64,000 nt of DNA, taken from positions 1 to 64,000 of the forward strand of contig CANIRZ010000004.1 of the NCBI GenBank assembly GCA_947470185.1, read 5' to 3'. Under the pieces are notes generated by a model. That model was not told the origin of the DNA and did not search any database. It saw nothing but the letters and a program-made list of their open reading frames with translations. This DNA is from Sphingomonadales bacterium (GTDB lineage Bacteria > Pseudomonadota > Alphaproteobacteria > Sphingomonadales > Sphingomonadaceae). This document shows positions 1 to 9,167 of the stretch, piece after piece (positions within the stretch are counted from its first letter, which is position 1; the number at the start of each line of letters is the position of its first letter). The position numbers and the translations under genes were made by a program.

Positions 1-1307
1 ATGCCATGTTCTTTGGTCGAACGGCCTGAGTTGATGTCGATTGATACCAACGCTTCGGTCGGGTTGATGACAATATAGCCACCTGATTTCAGCTGGACGA
101 TCGGCTGATACATAGCATTCAGCTGATCCTCTACATGGTAGCGCTGGAACAATGGCACCGGATCGGCATAATGCTGCACACGCTTTGCGTGGCTTGGCAT
201 CAGCAATCTCATGAAGTCTTTCGCGGCCTTGTAACCATCGGGCCCTTCAACAAAGACTTCGTCAATGTCCTTGTTATAGATATCGCGGATGGCGCGTTTG
301 ATCAGGTCGCTGTCGGTGTGGATCAGCATTGGAGCTGCACCGCGAAGCGTACGCTCCCGTATTTCGTCCCAAAGACGCGCCAAATAATCAAAGTCACGCT
401 TGATTTCAGGCTTCGTCCGAGCAAGCCCGGCAGTCCGGATGATACAGCCCATAGTATTGGGCAATGTGAGGTCCGAAATAATGGACTTCAAACGCTTACG
501 GTCGGCTGCGCTGTGGATTTTTCGGCTAATGCCACCACCATGCGACGTGTTTGGCATCAATACGCAATAGCGGCCTGCAAGACTCAAATAGGTTGTGAGC
601 GCAGCGCCCTTATTACCGCGTTCTTCTTTGACAACCTGAACCAGCAAAACCTGACGGCGATGAATAACGTCCTGGATCTTGTAACGGCGGCGCAAGTTCA
701 TGCGCTTTGCGCGCACTTCGTCGCTTGCCTTTGGTGCGCGACTTTCGCCGTTGCGGCCTCCGCGCCCACGGCGGCGGCGGTTATTGCGACCATTGTCGCC
801 GCCATTATCGCCACCTTCGTTTTCGTCTAAATCATCACCATTATTATTCAGGTCGGGTTCTTCACCCTCTGTCATGTCTATGGTGTCGACGCTGTCGTCG
901 CTGTCGACTTCGATAAAATCGTTTGCATCGTCGTCGCGTTCGGCAGAGCCCTGCATGATATCGGAAGGCTCATCGCTTTCCTCTTCTTCCTGCTCACGCA
1001 AAGCAGCTTCTTCCGCAGCAGCTTCGGCTTCCTCAGCCAACAACCGGTCACGGTCTTCCCGAGGGATTTGGTAATAATCAGGATGGATTTCGGCAAAAGC
1101 CAAGAACCCATGACGGTTGCCGCCATAATCAACGAAAGCCGCCTGAAGCGACGGTTCAACCCTGGTTACTTTTGCGAGGTAGATATTGCCTTTGAGCTGC
1201 TTGTGCTCGGCCGATTCAAAATCAAATTCCTCAATCTGGTTTCCTGTTACGACTGCGACCCGGGTTTCCTCCCGGTGACGCGCGTCGATAAGCATACGCG
1301 TTGTCAT
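1..1307 (-). CDS. rne: Ribonuclease E, N-terminal part (cut by the window edge)
   Basis: Endoribonuclease of mRNA decay and rRNA processing. About 435 codons are visible, read on the minus strand from ATG 1305-1307, with a GGAG ribosome site 8 bases upstream; the C-terminal part lies outside the window. The protein opens with MTTRMLIDARHREETRVAVV and an S1 domain whose halves (residues about 36-83 and 213-240, the latter with KEERGNKGAALTTY) match the RNase E/G family. Between them sits an insert of roughly 125 residues: acidic at about 91-166, then asparagine/glycine-rich and arginine/glycine-rich (RRRRGRGGR) at about 167-190. The catalytic domain continues with LSLAGRYCVLMPN, IIRTAGLAR and the DIN motif (residues about 425-427). 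An S1 insert is known in alphaproteobacterial RNase E; its exact make-up varies. Divergent from amiC. Confidence 0.95.
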   Translation of the reverse strand, partial: MTTRMLIDARHREETRVAVVTGNQIEEFDFESAEHKQLKGNIYLAKVTRVEPSLQAAFVDYGGNRHGFLAFAEIHPDYYQIPREDRDRLLAEEAEAAAEEAALREQEEEESDEPSDIMQGSAERDDDANDFIEVDSDDSVDTIDMTEGEEPDLNNNGDDLDENEGGDNGGDNGRNNRRRRGRGGRNGESRAPKASDEVRAKRMNLRRRYKIQDVIHRRQVLLVQVVKEERGNKGAALTTYLSLAGRYCVLMPNTSHGGGISRKIHSAADRKRLKSIISDLTLPNTMGCIIRTAGLARTKPEIKRDFDYLARLWDEIRERTLRGAAPMLIHTDSDLIKRAIRDIYNKDIDEVFVEGPDGYKAAKDFMRLLMPSHAKRVQHYADPVPLFQRYHVEDQLNAMYQPIVQLKSGGYIVINPTEALVSIDINSGRSTKEHG

Positions 1308-1835
1308 GTAATTTACTCCAGCGAGGCTGGCGCCCGGTTGTCAGCCAAAGGCCGCTCGCTTCATTGTTGATGCATTGCCAGGCAGGACGCACAGCGTTCC
1401 TGTCGGCAAAGCGATATGGTGGAAATGAAAGAATTGCGTCTGCTGCTTGTGCATGGCGGGCGTGTATCGCGCGCGCTTGATTTCCAACCGATGCGCCATG
1501 CCCAGTGTGGGCGGCGGTGGTGGAAATATCATGCCTCATGTAGCGTCAACCTGTTAAAATACCGAACGGAAATTGCTGTTCGGCGGACTGTCGGGGCGTT
1601 CGAAAAAATCCCAGTGGTCAACGGTTAGCACTCCCGCCCGTTATCGGCAAGAGCATCCCGCGAATTAGCTGTTTATTAGGGCTATTGTTGTCGGTTTTTA
1701 AAGGATTAACCTATTAGTAACCATTTCTGTTCACCATGACTTACGCTCGGATACCTAAGTGGGTTGGGGTTAAGAGGATGGAGCCGCTGTGTGGACCGAA
1801 TAAACTTCTGGACGACTAATTTTACGAGGTCACAT
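1308..1835. promoter_or_regulatory. Divergent intergenic region between rne and amiC
   Basis: No convincing gene is visible in these 528 bases; the open frames here lack family features. On the rne side, CCAGC-gag-GCTGG (1318-1330) forms a short hairpin whose arm includes part of the rne ribosome-binding GGAG. CCGAAC...GTTCGG (1562-1567 and 1578-1583) is a second dyad. On the amiC side, TTAA-N7-GTAA (1706-1720) is one base off the CtrA consensus TTAA-N7-TTAA. A long leader for rne would fit its known autoregulation, but the transcription start is not determined. Confidence 0.4.
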
Positions 1836-3050
1836 ATGCGAGGCATGATTCCTGCCATGCTTTTCGTTGCATTCCCTATTTGCGCGTCTCCGGCGATGGG
1901 AGGGACGGTTCAGAAAATATCCGCGCAGGACGGCGCTGTGATCGTGCAATTTGACGGTGTTGTCGACAGGGCGGATGTATTTACTCTCGCGGCACCTGAC
2001 CGCATTGCCATTGACGTATCTGGCGCGACGGCAGGTCAATCTGCATTTGCAGGGGGCTCGGTTCAAAACATTAGGCAGAGACAATTTAGCGCCGACACAG
2101 CGCGGATCGTCTTGGATCTCGCCGAACCCGCTGTTGTCACCAACGGCAATTTTTCCGCCGACGGAAAAAGCCTGCGCCTTAGCCTGCGGCCGGTGCCGCT
2201 GGCCGAGTTTTCTGGCACCGTCGCGCGCGGTAAAACCCAGATTATCCCTCCCGCCGCATTTCGCGCCGATCTGCCGAAGCGTCGGTATGAGGTTACTGCA
2301 CCCATTCGTGTAAATGTTGGCAAGGGCCTGCCACTGGTGAGTGGGCCGGCGGACGACAGCCTACCATTGGTGGTTATAGATGCAGGCCATGGCGGTCATG
2401 ACCCGGGTGCTATCAGTCCGCATGGCGGGCAGTTGGAAAAGGACGTGACGCTCTCCATTGCAAAGTCGGTCCGAGACGAAATGCTAAAAAGTGGACGCGT
2501 CCGTGTGGCCCTGACGCGCGATACGGACAAGTTTATAGTGCTGCAAGATCGCTTCCAAATGGCGCGTAAGTTACGTGCCGACCTGTTTATATCGATCCAT
2601 GCTGATAGCGCGGAAAGCCCAGAAGCAACGGGAGGGACGGTGTACACCCTGTCGGAAGTTGCTTCTGACCGCGAGGCGCAGCGGCTTGCAGCGCGTGAAA
2701 ACAAGGCCAACATTATTAACGGGGTGAATCTAGGCGGTGCCGACGCCAACGTTTCGTCGATCCTGATTGACCTTACCCAGCGCGAAACAATGAATGTCTC
2801 TGCGGACTTTGCAAAACTGTTGTTGCGGGAGGCAACGCCCAATATGCGCATTCCCGGCAATTCGCATCGGTTTGCTTCGTTTATTGTCTTAAAGGCACCG
2901 GATACCCCTTCGGTGCTCTTTGAAACGGGCTACCTCAGTAACGAAGCCGATGTCACTTTCTTGGCTTCCCAAAGCGGGCAGGGCAAGGTGGCGCGGGCGC
3001 TTGCCAATGCCATTCAAGTCCACTTTGCACGGCGGATTGCTTTGCGTTAA
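1836..3050 (+). CDS. amiC: N-acetylmuramoyl-L-alanine amidase (AmiC type)
   Basis: Periplasmic zinc amidase that cleaves the stem peptide from septal murein during daughter-cell separation. ATG 1836 is chosen over an upstream in-frame start because it follows GAGGT and opens directly with a signal peptide (MRGMIPAMLFVAFPICASPAMG); the product is 404 aa. An AMIN-like beta-rich domain occupies about residues 25-130. The Amidase_3 domain follows, with the zinc and active-site motifs VVIDAGHGGHDPGA, FISIHADS and VLFETGYLSNEAD in the expected order. The gene stands alone, 81 bases before the PBP gene in the same direction. Amidases of this type need a LytM activator; a fitting degenerate LytM lipoprotein is encoded at 29031-30047. 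Confidence 0.93.
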   Translation: MRGMIPAMLFVAFPICASPAMGGTVQKISAQDGAVIVQFDGVVDRADVFTLAAPDRIAIDVSGATAGQSAFAGGSVQNIRQRQFSADTARIVLDLAEPAVVTNGNFSADGKSLRLSLRPVPLAEFSGTVARGKTQIIPPAAFRADLPKRRYEVTAPIRVNVGKGLPLVSGPADDSLPLVVIDAGHGGHDPGAISPHGGQLEKDVTLSIAKSVRDEMLKSGRVRVALTRDTDKFIVLQDRFQMARKLRADLFISIHADSAESPEATGGTVYTLSEVASDREAQRLAARENKANIINGVNLGGADANVSSILIDLTQRETMNVSADFAKLLLREATPNMRIPGNSHRFASFIVLKAPDTPSVLFETGYLSNEADVTFLASQSGQGKVARALANAIQVHFARRIALR

Positions 3051-3131
3051 CGGGTAGTAGAAGCATTTTTGCGTCAATTTACTGATGAACTTTCTGGACC
3101 TGTTCGGCAAATCGGCTAGATAGTGCCCGCG

Positions 3132-5645
3132 ATGGATATAGTCCCCCCTCCTGCCGAAGTGCCAGATACGGTCAGTTACAGGCTGAAACGCAACGCCGAA
3201 GAATTTATCGAGCGTTGGCGGGGCTGGTGGCAAAGCAAGCGCTTTCGTTTGGCTACCTATGCAGTCGGCGCGCTTGTGGTCCTCTTCATTATATTCTGGG
3301 CGCTATTCGCGCGGAATCTTCCCGATGCGGAAGCGCTCGTTGAATATGAGTCGCCTTTGCCCACCGTGGTACGTGACGTTAACGGAGAACCATTTCACAG
3401 CTACGCCCGAGAACGCCGGGTCCAGTTGGAATATGCCGATTTTCCGAAGACTTTGGTGCACGCGTATCTTGCAGCCGAAGACAAAACATTCTTCAGCCAT
3501 GGCGGGATTGATTATCCCGGTATCGCGTCGGCCATTTTCGACAATATGTTCAGCAGTAAGCGATCGCGTGGTGCATCCACGATCACGCAGCAAGTTGCGA
3601 AAAACCTGCTTTTGACGAATGAATATAGCTACACCCGCAAAGTCAAAGAAGCGATTTTGGCAAAGCGGATCGAAAACGCGCTCACCAAACAGCAAATCCT
3701 GTCGCTATACCTTAACGAAATTGCGCTTGGACGTCAGTCATTCGGTGTCGAAGCTGCAGCGCAGGCCTATTTCGGCAAAAGCGTTAATCAACTCCAATTA
3801 CATGAAATGGCATTTTTAGCCATTCTTCCCAAAGCGCCCGAGCGCTATGGACGTGCTAAAAATGCGGCTGCTGCGATAGCGCGTCGTAACTGGGTTCTTG
3901 GTGAAATGCGCGCGAATGAATGGATTACCGAGGGGCAGCTTTTGGCTGCGCGCGCTCAACCCCTTGGCCTCGTGACGCAACGTGGCACGGGATATAAAAA
4001 CGTCGGCGGTTATTTCGCAGAAGAGGTGCGCCGCCAACTCATCGAAAAATTTGGTGAAACCGATGCTGCTGGTCCTTACAGCGTTTATTCCGGTGGTCTT
4101 TGGGTCCGGTCATCGATGAACCCGGAATATCAACTTCTTGCCACCCAAGCGTTGCGCGATGGGTTGTTGCGCTACAACGCCGGCAAGGCGTGGAAGGCAA
4201 ATCTTGGTAAAATTGACGTCAAAGATGATAATTGGGCAGCACGCTTTGCATCGAGCAACATTGGGATCGATTATGCAAACTGGCGCGCAGGCGTTGCCCT
4301 TGGCAAAGGTCGCGTCGGGTTTGCCGATGGCACCGTGGCCAAGTTGGATGGTGGACCCGCCGCAATGAAAGCAGGCGATGTCATTGCGGTTGCGCCCAAT
4401 GGCATAAACAGTTTTGCGGTCCGCAGCGTGCCTGAAGTCGGCGGCGGCATGGTTGTGCAAAATCCGCACAATGGCCGCGTGCTTGCTATACAAGGCGGTT
4501 TCGACAACCGTATTTCAAGCTTCAACCGGGCGACACAGGCGCAGCGTCAGCCTGGGTCTACGATCAAGCCCTTTGTCTACGCCGCCGCGCTGGACAATGG
4601 CATGACGCCCACATCAATCATCGTCGATGGTCCGTATTGCGTATGGCAGGGTGCCAATTTGGGCCAGAAATGCTTCCGCAATTTCGACGGCGGCGGGGCA
4701 GGGCCAAAAACCATGCGCTGGGGGCTTGAGCAATCACGCAACCTGATGACGGTGCGTGCTGCTACCGAAGCTGGTATGGACAATGTCACGGACACGTTCC
4801 GCGCAATGTCGATCGGCGATTATCCCGACTATCTCGCTTATGCACTTGGCGCAGGCGACACTACTGTGCTGAAAATGGTCAATGCTTATTCAATGCTCGT
4901 CAATCAAGGTCGCGAGCTTAAGCCAACGCTGATTGATTTTGCACAAAACCGAAAGGGCAAGGTAATCTGGCCAAGCAAATGGGCCCCATGCAAGGGTTGC
5001 CGTTCGGCGGATTGGAATGGCAAGCCCATGCCGCGATTTGCCGCGGCTGGTAAGCAGGTGATGGACCCCATCACCGCCTATCAAGTCGTGCACATGCTTG
5101 AAGGTGTCATTGAACGCGGAACAGCCGTGACGTTGCGTGAACTAAACCGGCCGTTATTTGGTAAGACGGGGACGACCACTGGGCCAACAAATGTTTGGTT
5201 CATTGGCGGATCGCCGCATCTTGTTGCTGGACTGTATTTGGGCTTTGACCAGCCACGCAACTTGGGCGGCTATGCGCAGGGTAGTTCAGTTGCTGCGCCG
5301 ATCTTTAAACAATTCGCGCGTGCGGCGATGGCCGATATGCCAAAAACGCCCTTCATTGCGCCTGCTGGAACGCGACTGGTGCGTGTTGACCGTAAGAGCG
5401 GTAAGCGCGTTTATGGCGCTTGGCCGGGCAACGACCCTCAGAACGACGTGATCTGGGAAGCGTTCAAGGCAGAAACTGAACCTAAGCGTTCTATCCGTCA
5501 GGAAGAATTGGCGGCGGGCGCTGAGAAACCAAAGAAAGAGGCTGAAACTCAGTCGAACATGGCCGGCGCAGTCAATGCGCCAAGTGCAAGTGTCGGCACA
5601 AAACGCGATCGAGAGTTTATCCAGCAAGAAGGCGGGATTTATTAG
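3132..5645 (+). CDS. mrcA: Penicillin-binding protein 1A, bifunctional transglycosylase/transpeptidase
   Basis: Inner-membrane class A PBP that polymerises and cross-links peptidoglycan. It has a short cytoplasmic N-terminus and one transmembrane segment (LATYAVGALVVLFIIFWALF). The GT51 transglycosylase domain follows, with EDKTFFSHGGID (catalytic Glu) and RGASTITQQVAKNL. The middle region contains a beta-rich OB-like insert characteristic of PBP1A. The transpeptidase domain has the SxxK serine in QPGSTIKPF, SRN, and KTGTT. The tail is charged and low in complexity. GTG 3123 is an alternative in-frame start three codons upstream; neither start has a strong ribosome site. At 837 aa the length is normal for the family. 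Confidence 0.94.
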   Translation: MDIVPPPAEVPDTVSYRLKRNAEEFIERWRGWWQSKRFRLATYAVGALVVLFIIFWALFARNLPDAEALVEYESPLPTVVRDVNGEPFHSYARERRVQLEYADFPKTLVHAYLAAEDKTFFSHGGIDYPGIASAIFDNMFSSKRSRGASTITQQVAKNLLLTNEYSYTRKVKEAILAKRIENALTKQQILSLYLNEIALGRQSFGVEAAAQAYFGKSVNQLQLHEMAFLAILPKAPERYGRAKNAAAAIARRNWVLGEMRANEWITEGQLLAARAQPLGLVTQRGTGYKNVGGYFAEEVRRQLIEKFGETDAAGPYSVYSGGLWVRSSMNPEYQLLATQALRDGLLRYNAGKAWKANLGKIDVKDDNWAARFASSNIGIDYANWRAGVALGKGRVGFADGTVAKLDGGPAAMKAGDVIAVAPNGINSFAVRSVPEVGGGMVVQNPHNGRVLAIQGGFDNRISSFNRATQAQRQPGSTIKPFVYAAALDNGMTPTSIIVDGPYCVWQGANLGQKCFRNFDGGGAGPKTMRWGLEQSRNLMTVRAATEAGMDNVTDTFRAMSIGDYPDYLAYALGAGDTTVLKMVNAYSMLVNQGRELKPTLIDFAQNRKGKVIWPSKWAPCKGCRSADWNGKPMPRFAAAGKQVMDPITAYQVVHMLEGVIERGTAVTLRELNRPLFGKTGTTTGPTNVWFIGGSPHLVAGLYLGFDQPRNLGGYAQGSSVAAPIFKQFARAAMADMPKTPFIAPAGTRLVRVDRKSGKRVYGAWPGNDPQNDVIWEAFKAETEPKRSIRQEELAAGAEKPKKEAETQSNMAGAVNAPSASVGTKRDREFIQQEGGIY

Positions 5646-5764
5646 CATTTGCGGATAGCCACTTTTTGTAAGGCGGCGTGCGTACTTTGGCATCGCTACC
5701 TTTGACTTGAGCGTCCAATCCGCTAAAGGGCGCGGCTGACCTTTTCATTCCCTTGGAGTTTCTT

Positions 5765-6892
5765 ATGCGCGCCGACGCAGAAGGCTATGTTGCCCGCATT
5801 GATGCCGCCCTGAACCTCGTCAAGATGTCGCTTGATTGGGACCGTGCATTGCGCCGTCTGGACGAGTTGAACGCAAAGGTTGAGGACCCGACCTTGTGGG
5901 ACAACCCTAAGGCCGCTGAAGAGGTTATGCGCGAACGTCGCCGTTTGGACGCGGCCATTGGCACTGTACGGGAAATTGATGCGGATAAGGCAGGCACCGT
6001 CGAACTTATAGAGCTTGCGGAAATGGAAGGCGATGCCGAGCTTTGTGACGAAGGCGCTGCGTCGTTAAAAGCGCTGGCCGACCGTGCCGATCGCGACAAG
6101 GTTGCAGCTCTGCTTTCCGGCGAAGCCGATAGCAACGACACTTTTATTGAAATTCATGCCGGCGCTGGCGGAACCGAGAGCCAGGATTGGGCCGAAATGC
6201 TTCAGCGCATGTATTATCGCTGGGCCGAACAGCGCGGATATAAGGTCGAGATGGTCGACTATCAGGCGGGTGATCAGGCTGGCATTAAGTCGGCTACCTT
6301 GTTGGTAAAGGGCGAGAATGCCTATGGCTATGCCAAGACCGAAAGCGGTGTTCATCGCCTAGTGCGTATTTCGCCATATGACAGTGCCGCAAAGCGCCAC
6401 ACCAGCTTTTCCAGCGTCTGGGTCTATCCAGTTATCGATGACAATATCGACATTGAAATCAACGAAGGCGATTTGAAGATCGATACCTACCGCGCGTCAG
6501 GCGCTGGTGGGCAGCATGTTAACACTACGGACTCTGCCGTGCGCATTACCCACAAGCCCTCGGGCATCGTCGTCGCCAGCCAGAATGACCGCAGCCAGCA
6601 CAAGAACCGCGCAACTGCTATGGGCATGCTTAAGGCGCGACTGTATGAAGCCGAATTGCGCAAACGTGAAGAAGTTGCGAGTGGCGAATATGCGGCAAAG
6701 ACCGAAATCGGCTGGGGTCACCAGATCCGTTCCTACGTGCTTCAGCCATATCAGATGGTCAAAGACTTACGTACAGGCGTCACATCCCCCACGCCTGGAG
6801 ACGTTCTTGATGGCGACCTAGACAACTTCATCGCCGCCGCATTGGCCCAACGCGTAACCGGCGAGGCGGTTTCGGTTGATGATGTAGATTAG
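5765..6892 (+). CDS. prfB: Peptide chain release factor 2
   Basis: Releases nascent chains at UGA and UAA. ATG 5765 follows GGAG at 5755-5758; a TTG at 5753 in the same frame lies inside that ribosome site and is unlikely. The 375-aa protein carries the GGQ catalytic loop ([17 protein letters not shown]). At the stop-codon recognition position it has SPY ([15 protein letters not shown]) instead of the E. coli SPF. The +1 programmed frameshift found in many prfB genes is absent: the corresponding position (KMSLDWD) reads CTT-GAT in frame with no internal TGA. Flanked by the PBP gene and acs in the same direction. Confidence 0.96.
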   Translation: MRADAEGYVARIDAALNLVKMSLDWDRALRRLDELNAKVEDPTLWDNPKAAEEVMRERRRLDAAIGTVREIDADKAGTVELIELAEMEGDAELCDEGAASLKALADRADRDKVAALLSGEADSNDTFIEIHAGAGGTESQDWAEMLQRMYYRWAEQRGYKVEMVDYQAGDQAGIKSATLLVKGENAYGYAKTESGVHRLVRISPYDSAAKRHTSFSSVWVYPVIDDNIDIEINEGDLKIDTYRASGAGGQHVNTTDSAVRITHKPSGIVVASQNDRSQHKNRATAMGMLKARLYEAELRKREEVASGEYAAKTEIGWGHQIRSYVLQPYQMVKDLRTGVTSPTPGDVLDGDLDNFIAAALAQRVTGEAVSVDDVD

Positions 6893-7077
6893 GCTTTTGC
6901 TCGTTTTTCCAATCCCCGGCAACGTCGACGAGCCGGCCAGTAAATCGCTATTGGGTGGATAGAGTTGCAGCATTTTTTGAGGTGTGTGAAGAGCGTTTGC
7001 ACGCTTTAGCCTTGAATCCCTCGACCTACTCCACTTATGCAGGGGCTAAGTAGACGCGGCGTTATGGGAGAAAGCAA

Positions 7078-9030
7078 ATGACTGAACATCAAGACTGGTT
7101 CCCGATTCCCGCAAACGCTGCGGCAAACACGCAGTGTAGCGCCGCCGATTACGACCGGATGTATGCGCAAAGCATTTCCGATGCTGACGCTTTTTGGGCA
7201 GAACAAGCCGAACGCATTGATTGGGTAACGCCGCCGACGAAGATCGCCAATTGGTCGTTTGATCCCGTCGATATCAAATGGTATGAAGACGGTGTTCTCA
7301 ACCTCTGCTACAATGCCATCGATCGTCACGTGAATGCGGGCAAGGGCGATGCGATTGCTTTTATCTTTGAGCCCGATGACCCAGCCAACCCTGCGCGGCG
7401 TGTCAGCTATTCGGAGTTGCTTGCCGAAGTGACGCGCATGGCCAATGCGCTCAAGAAACTTGGCGCTGGCAAGGGCGACCGTGTGACCATTTACATGCCG
7501 ATGTGCGTCGAGGGCGCGGTTGCGATGCTCGCTTGCGCGCGCATCGGGGCCGTGCACAGCGTTGTCTTCGGAGGGTTTTCGCCCGAAGCGATTGCGGGAC
7601 GGATTAAAGATTGTTCCAGCCGCTTTGTAATCTGCGCTGACAGTGGCCTGCGCGGGGGCAAATCCGTGCCGTTGAAAGCCAATATTGATGCCGCGCTTGA
7701 AAAAGTAAGCGGGGTCGAGGCAGTCCTTGTCGTGCGTCATACAGGTGCGCCTGTCACGATGGAGCGCGGTCGCGACCATTATTTTGACGAGATTGCGGTC
7801 TCGGGCGAATGCGCCTGTGAACCGATGCATGCTGAAGACCCGTTGTTCATTTTGTATACGTCTGGTTCAACTGGCAGCCCGAAGGGCGTGTTGCACACCG
7901 TCGGCGGCTACTCTGTGTGGACCGCGAGCACATTCCATTATGTGTTTGATTATCGGCCAGGGGAGGTTTTCTTTTGTTCTGCCGATATTGGCTGGGTCAC
8001 CGGGCATAGCTATGTCGTTTACGGTCCACTGCAAAATGGTGGAACGAGCCTGATCTTTGAAGGCATCCCTAGCTACCCAGATAGCGGACGTTTTTGGGAT
8101 ATCATTGACCGGCATCAGGTGAACATTTTTTACACCGCGCCCACCGCGCTTCGGGCGTTGATGCGCGATGGCGATGCGCCCGTTCAGGCACGGTCGCGCA
8201 AGTCGCTTCGCTTACTTGGCACAGTGGGCGAGCCCATTAACCCCGAAGCATGGCGTTGGTACCATGCGACGGTAGGTGAGGGGAAGTTGCCGATTGTCGA
8301 CACATGGTGGCAGACCGAGACTGGCGGTGTGATGATCACAACCTTACCCGGCGCGCATGGCATGAAACCCGGGAGCGCAGGCCGTCCGTATTTTGGCATT
8401 CAGCCGCAGTTGGTTGATGGCGAAGGCAATGTTCTTGCCGATGAACATATTGGCGGCGCGACCAACGGCAATTTGTGCATCACGCACAGTTGGCCGGGCC
8501 AGGCACGGACGCTATATGGTGATCACGACCGTTTCGTGCAGACGTATTTTTCGACCTATAAGGGCAAATATTTCACTGGCGACGGCTGCCGCCGGGACGA
8601 GGATGGCTATTATTGGATTACCGGTCGGGTCGACGATGTCATCAATGTTTCAGGGCATCGCATGGGCACGGCCGAGGTTGAAAGCGCCTTGGTACTCCAC
8701 GAATTGGTTGCTGAGGCGGCTGTTGTTGGGTTCCCGCACGATATCAAGGGGCAGGGCATTTATTGCTATGTCACGCTCAACGCAGGTGCTGACCCGTCGG
8801 ATGCTCTGCACGCAGAGCTTCGGTTACAAGTGCGTACAGAAATCGGACCAATTGCATCGCCTGACCATATCCATTTCACGCCAGCCCTGCCCAAGACACG
8901 CAGTGGCAAGATTATGCGGCGAATATTGCGCAAGATTGCCGAAAATGATTTCAGCGCTTTGGGTGATACCTCAACTTTGGCTGATCCTACTGTTGTGGAT
9001 GCACTGATCGAGGGACGGCAGAACCGTTGA
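7078..9030 (+). CDS. acs: Acetyl-CoA synthetase
   Basis: Activates acetate to acetyl-CoA through acetyl-AMP. The 650-aa length is standard. ATG 7078 follows GGGAGAAAG. The adenylation P-loop is [11 protein letters not shown], the hinge region shows [17 protein letters not shown], and the C-terminal SGKIMRR holds the catalytic lysine (residue 611), the usual target of regulatory acetylation. It heads a run of acyl-CoA genes but is separated from the next one by 137 bases that contain a palindrome, so it is probably a separate transcript. The 185-base gap before it shows no gene. Confidence 0.96.
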   Translation: MTEHQDWFPIPANAAANTQCSAADYDRMYAQSISDADAFWAEQAERIDWVTPPTKIANWSFDPVDIKWYEDGVLNLCYNAIDRHVNAGKGDAIAFIFEPDDPANPARRVSYSELLAEVTRMANALKKLGAGKGDRVTIYMPMCVEGAVAMLACARIGAVHSVVFGGFSPEAIAGRIKDCSSRFVICADSGLRGGKSVPLKANIDAALEKVSGVEAVLVVRHTGAPVTMERGRDHYFDEIAVSGECACEPMHAEDPLFILYTSGSTGSPKGVLHTVGGYSVWTASTFHYVFDYRPGEVFFCSADIGWVTGHSYVVYGPLQNGGTSLIFEGIPSYPDSGRFWDIIDRHQVNIFYTAPTALRALMRDGDAPVQARSRKSLRLLGTVGEPINPEAWRWYHATVGEGKLPIVDTWWQTETGGVMITTLPGAHGMKPGSAGRPYFGIQPQLVDGEGNVLADEHIGGATNGNLCITHSWPGQARTLYGDHDRFVQTYFSTYKGKYFTGDGCRRDEDGYYWITGRVDDVINVSGHRMGTAEVESALVLHELVAEAAVVGFPHDIKGQGIYCYVTLNAGADPSDALHAELRLQVRTEIGPIASPDHIHFTPALPKTRSGKIMRRILRKIAENDFSALGDTSTLADPTVVDALIEGRQNR

Positions 9031-9073
9031 CCGTATCCTTGGTGTCGAACGAAACAACAGAGATCTGCTATGC

Positions 9074-9089
9074 TTGACGCTTGCGTCAA
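9074..9089. promoter_or_regulatory. 16-bp perfect palindrome upstream of the AMACR-thiolase-FadB genes
   Basis: TTGACGC-TT-GCGTCAA is a perfect 7-2-7 palindrome, 78 bases upstream of the CoA-transferase-family gene and downstream of acs. It has the shape of an operator for a dimeric regulator. Its length and its TT..ACG / CGT..AA arms recall sites described for LiuR-type MerR regulators of acyl-CoA catabolism, but this is a resemblance from memory. No regulator gene is adjacent. Confidence 0.45.
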
Positions 9090-9167
9090 CCTGCCGGAAC
9101 GACTAAAGAATTTCCGTTAATTGCACGATTAAACCCGTATCCTGCGTTATCGTAGTGGAAGGACCCG

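Noticed and set aside
5700-5706. CTTTGAC just before prfB, identical to the E. coli RF2 frameshift site
   Set aside because: It lies outside the gene; a +1 shift there runs into TGA at 5737, and no Shine-Dalgarno-like AGGGGG precedes it. Coincidence.
6915-6945. CCGGC...GCCGG repeat after prfB as a terminator
   Set aside because: Short arms and no T-run; not convincing.
7006-7830. Long minus-strand frame of 274 aa over acs
   Set aside because: Antisense shadow of a fully supported acs; composition without family features.
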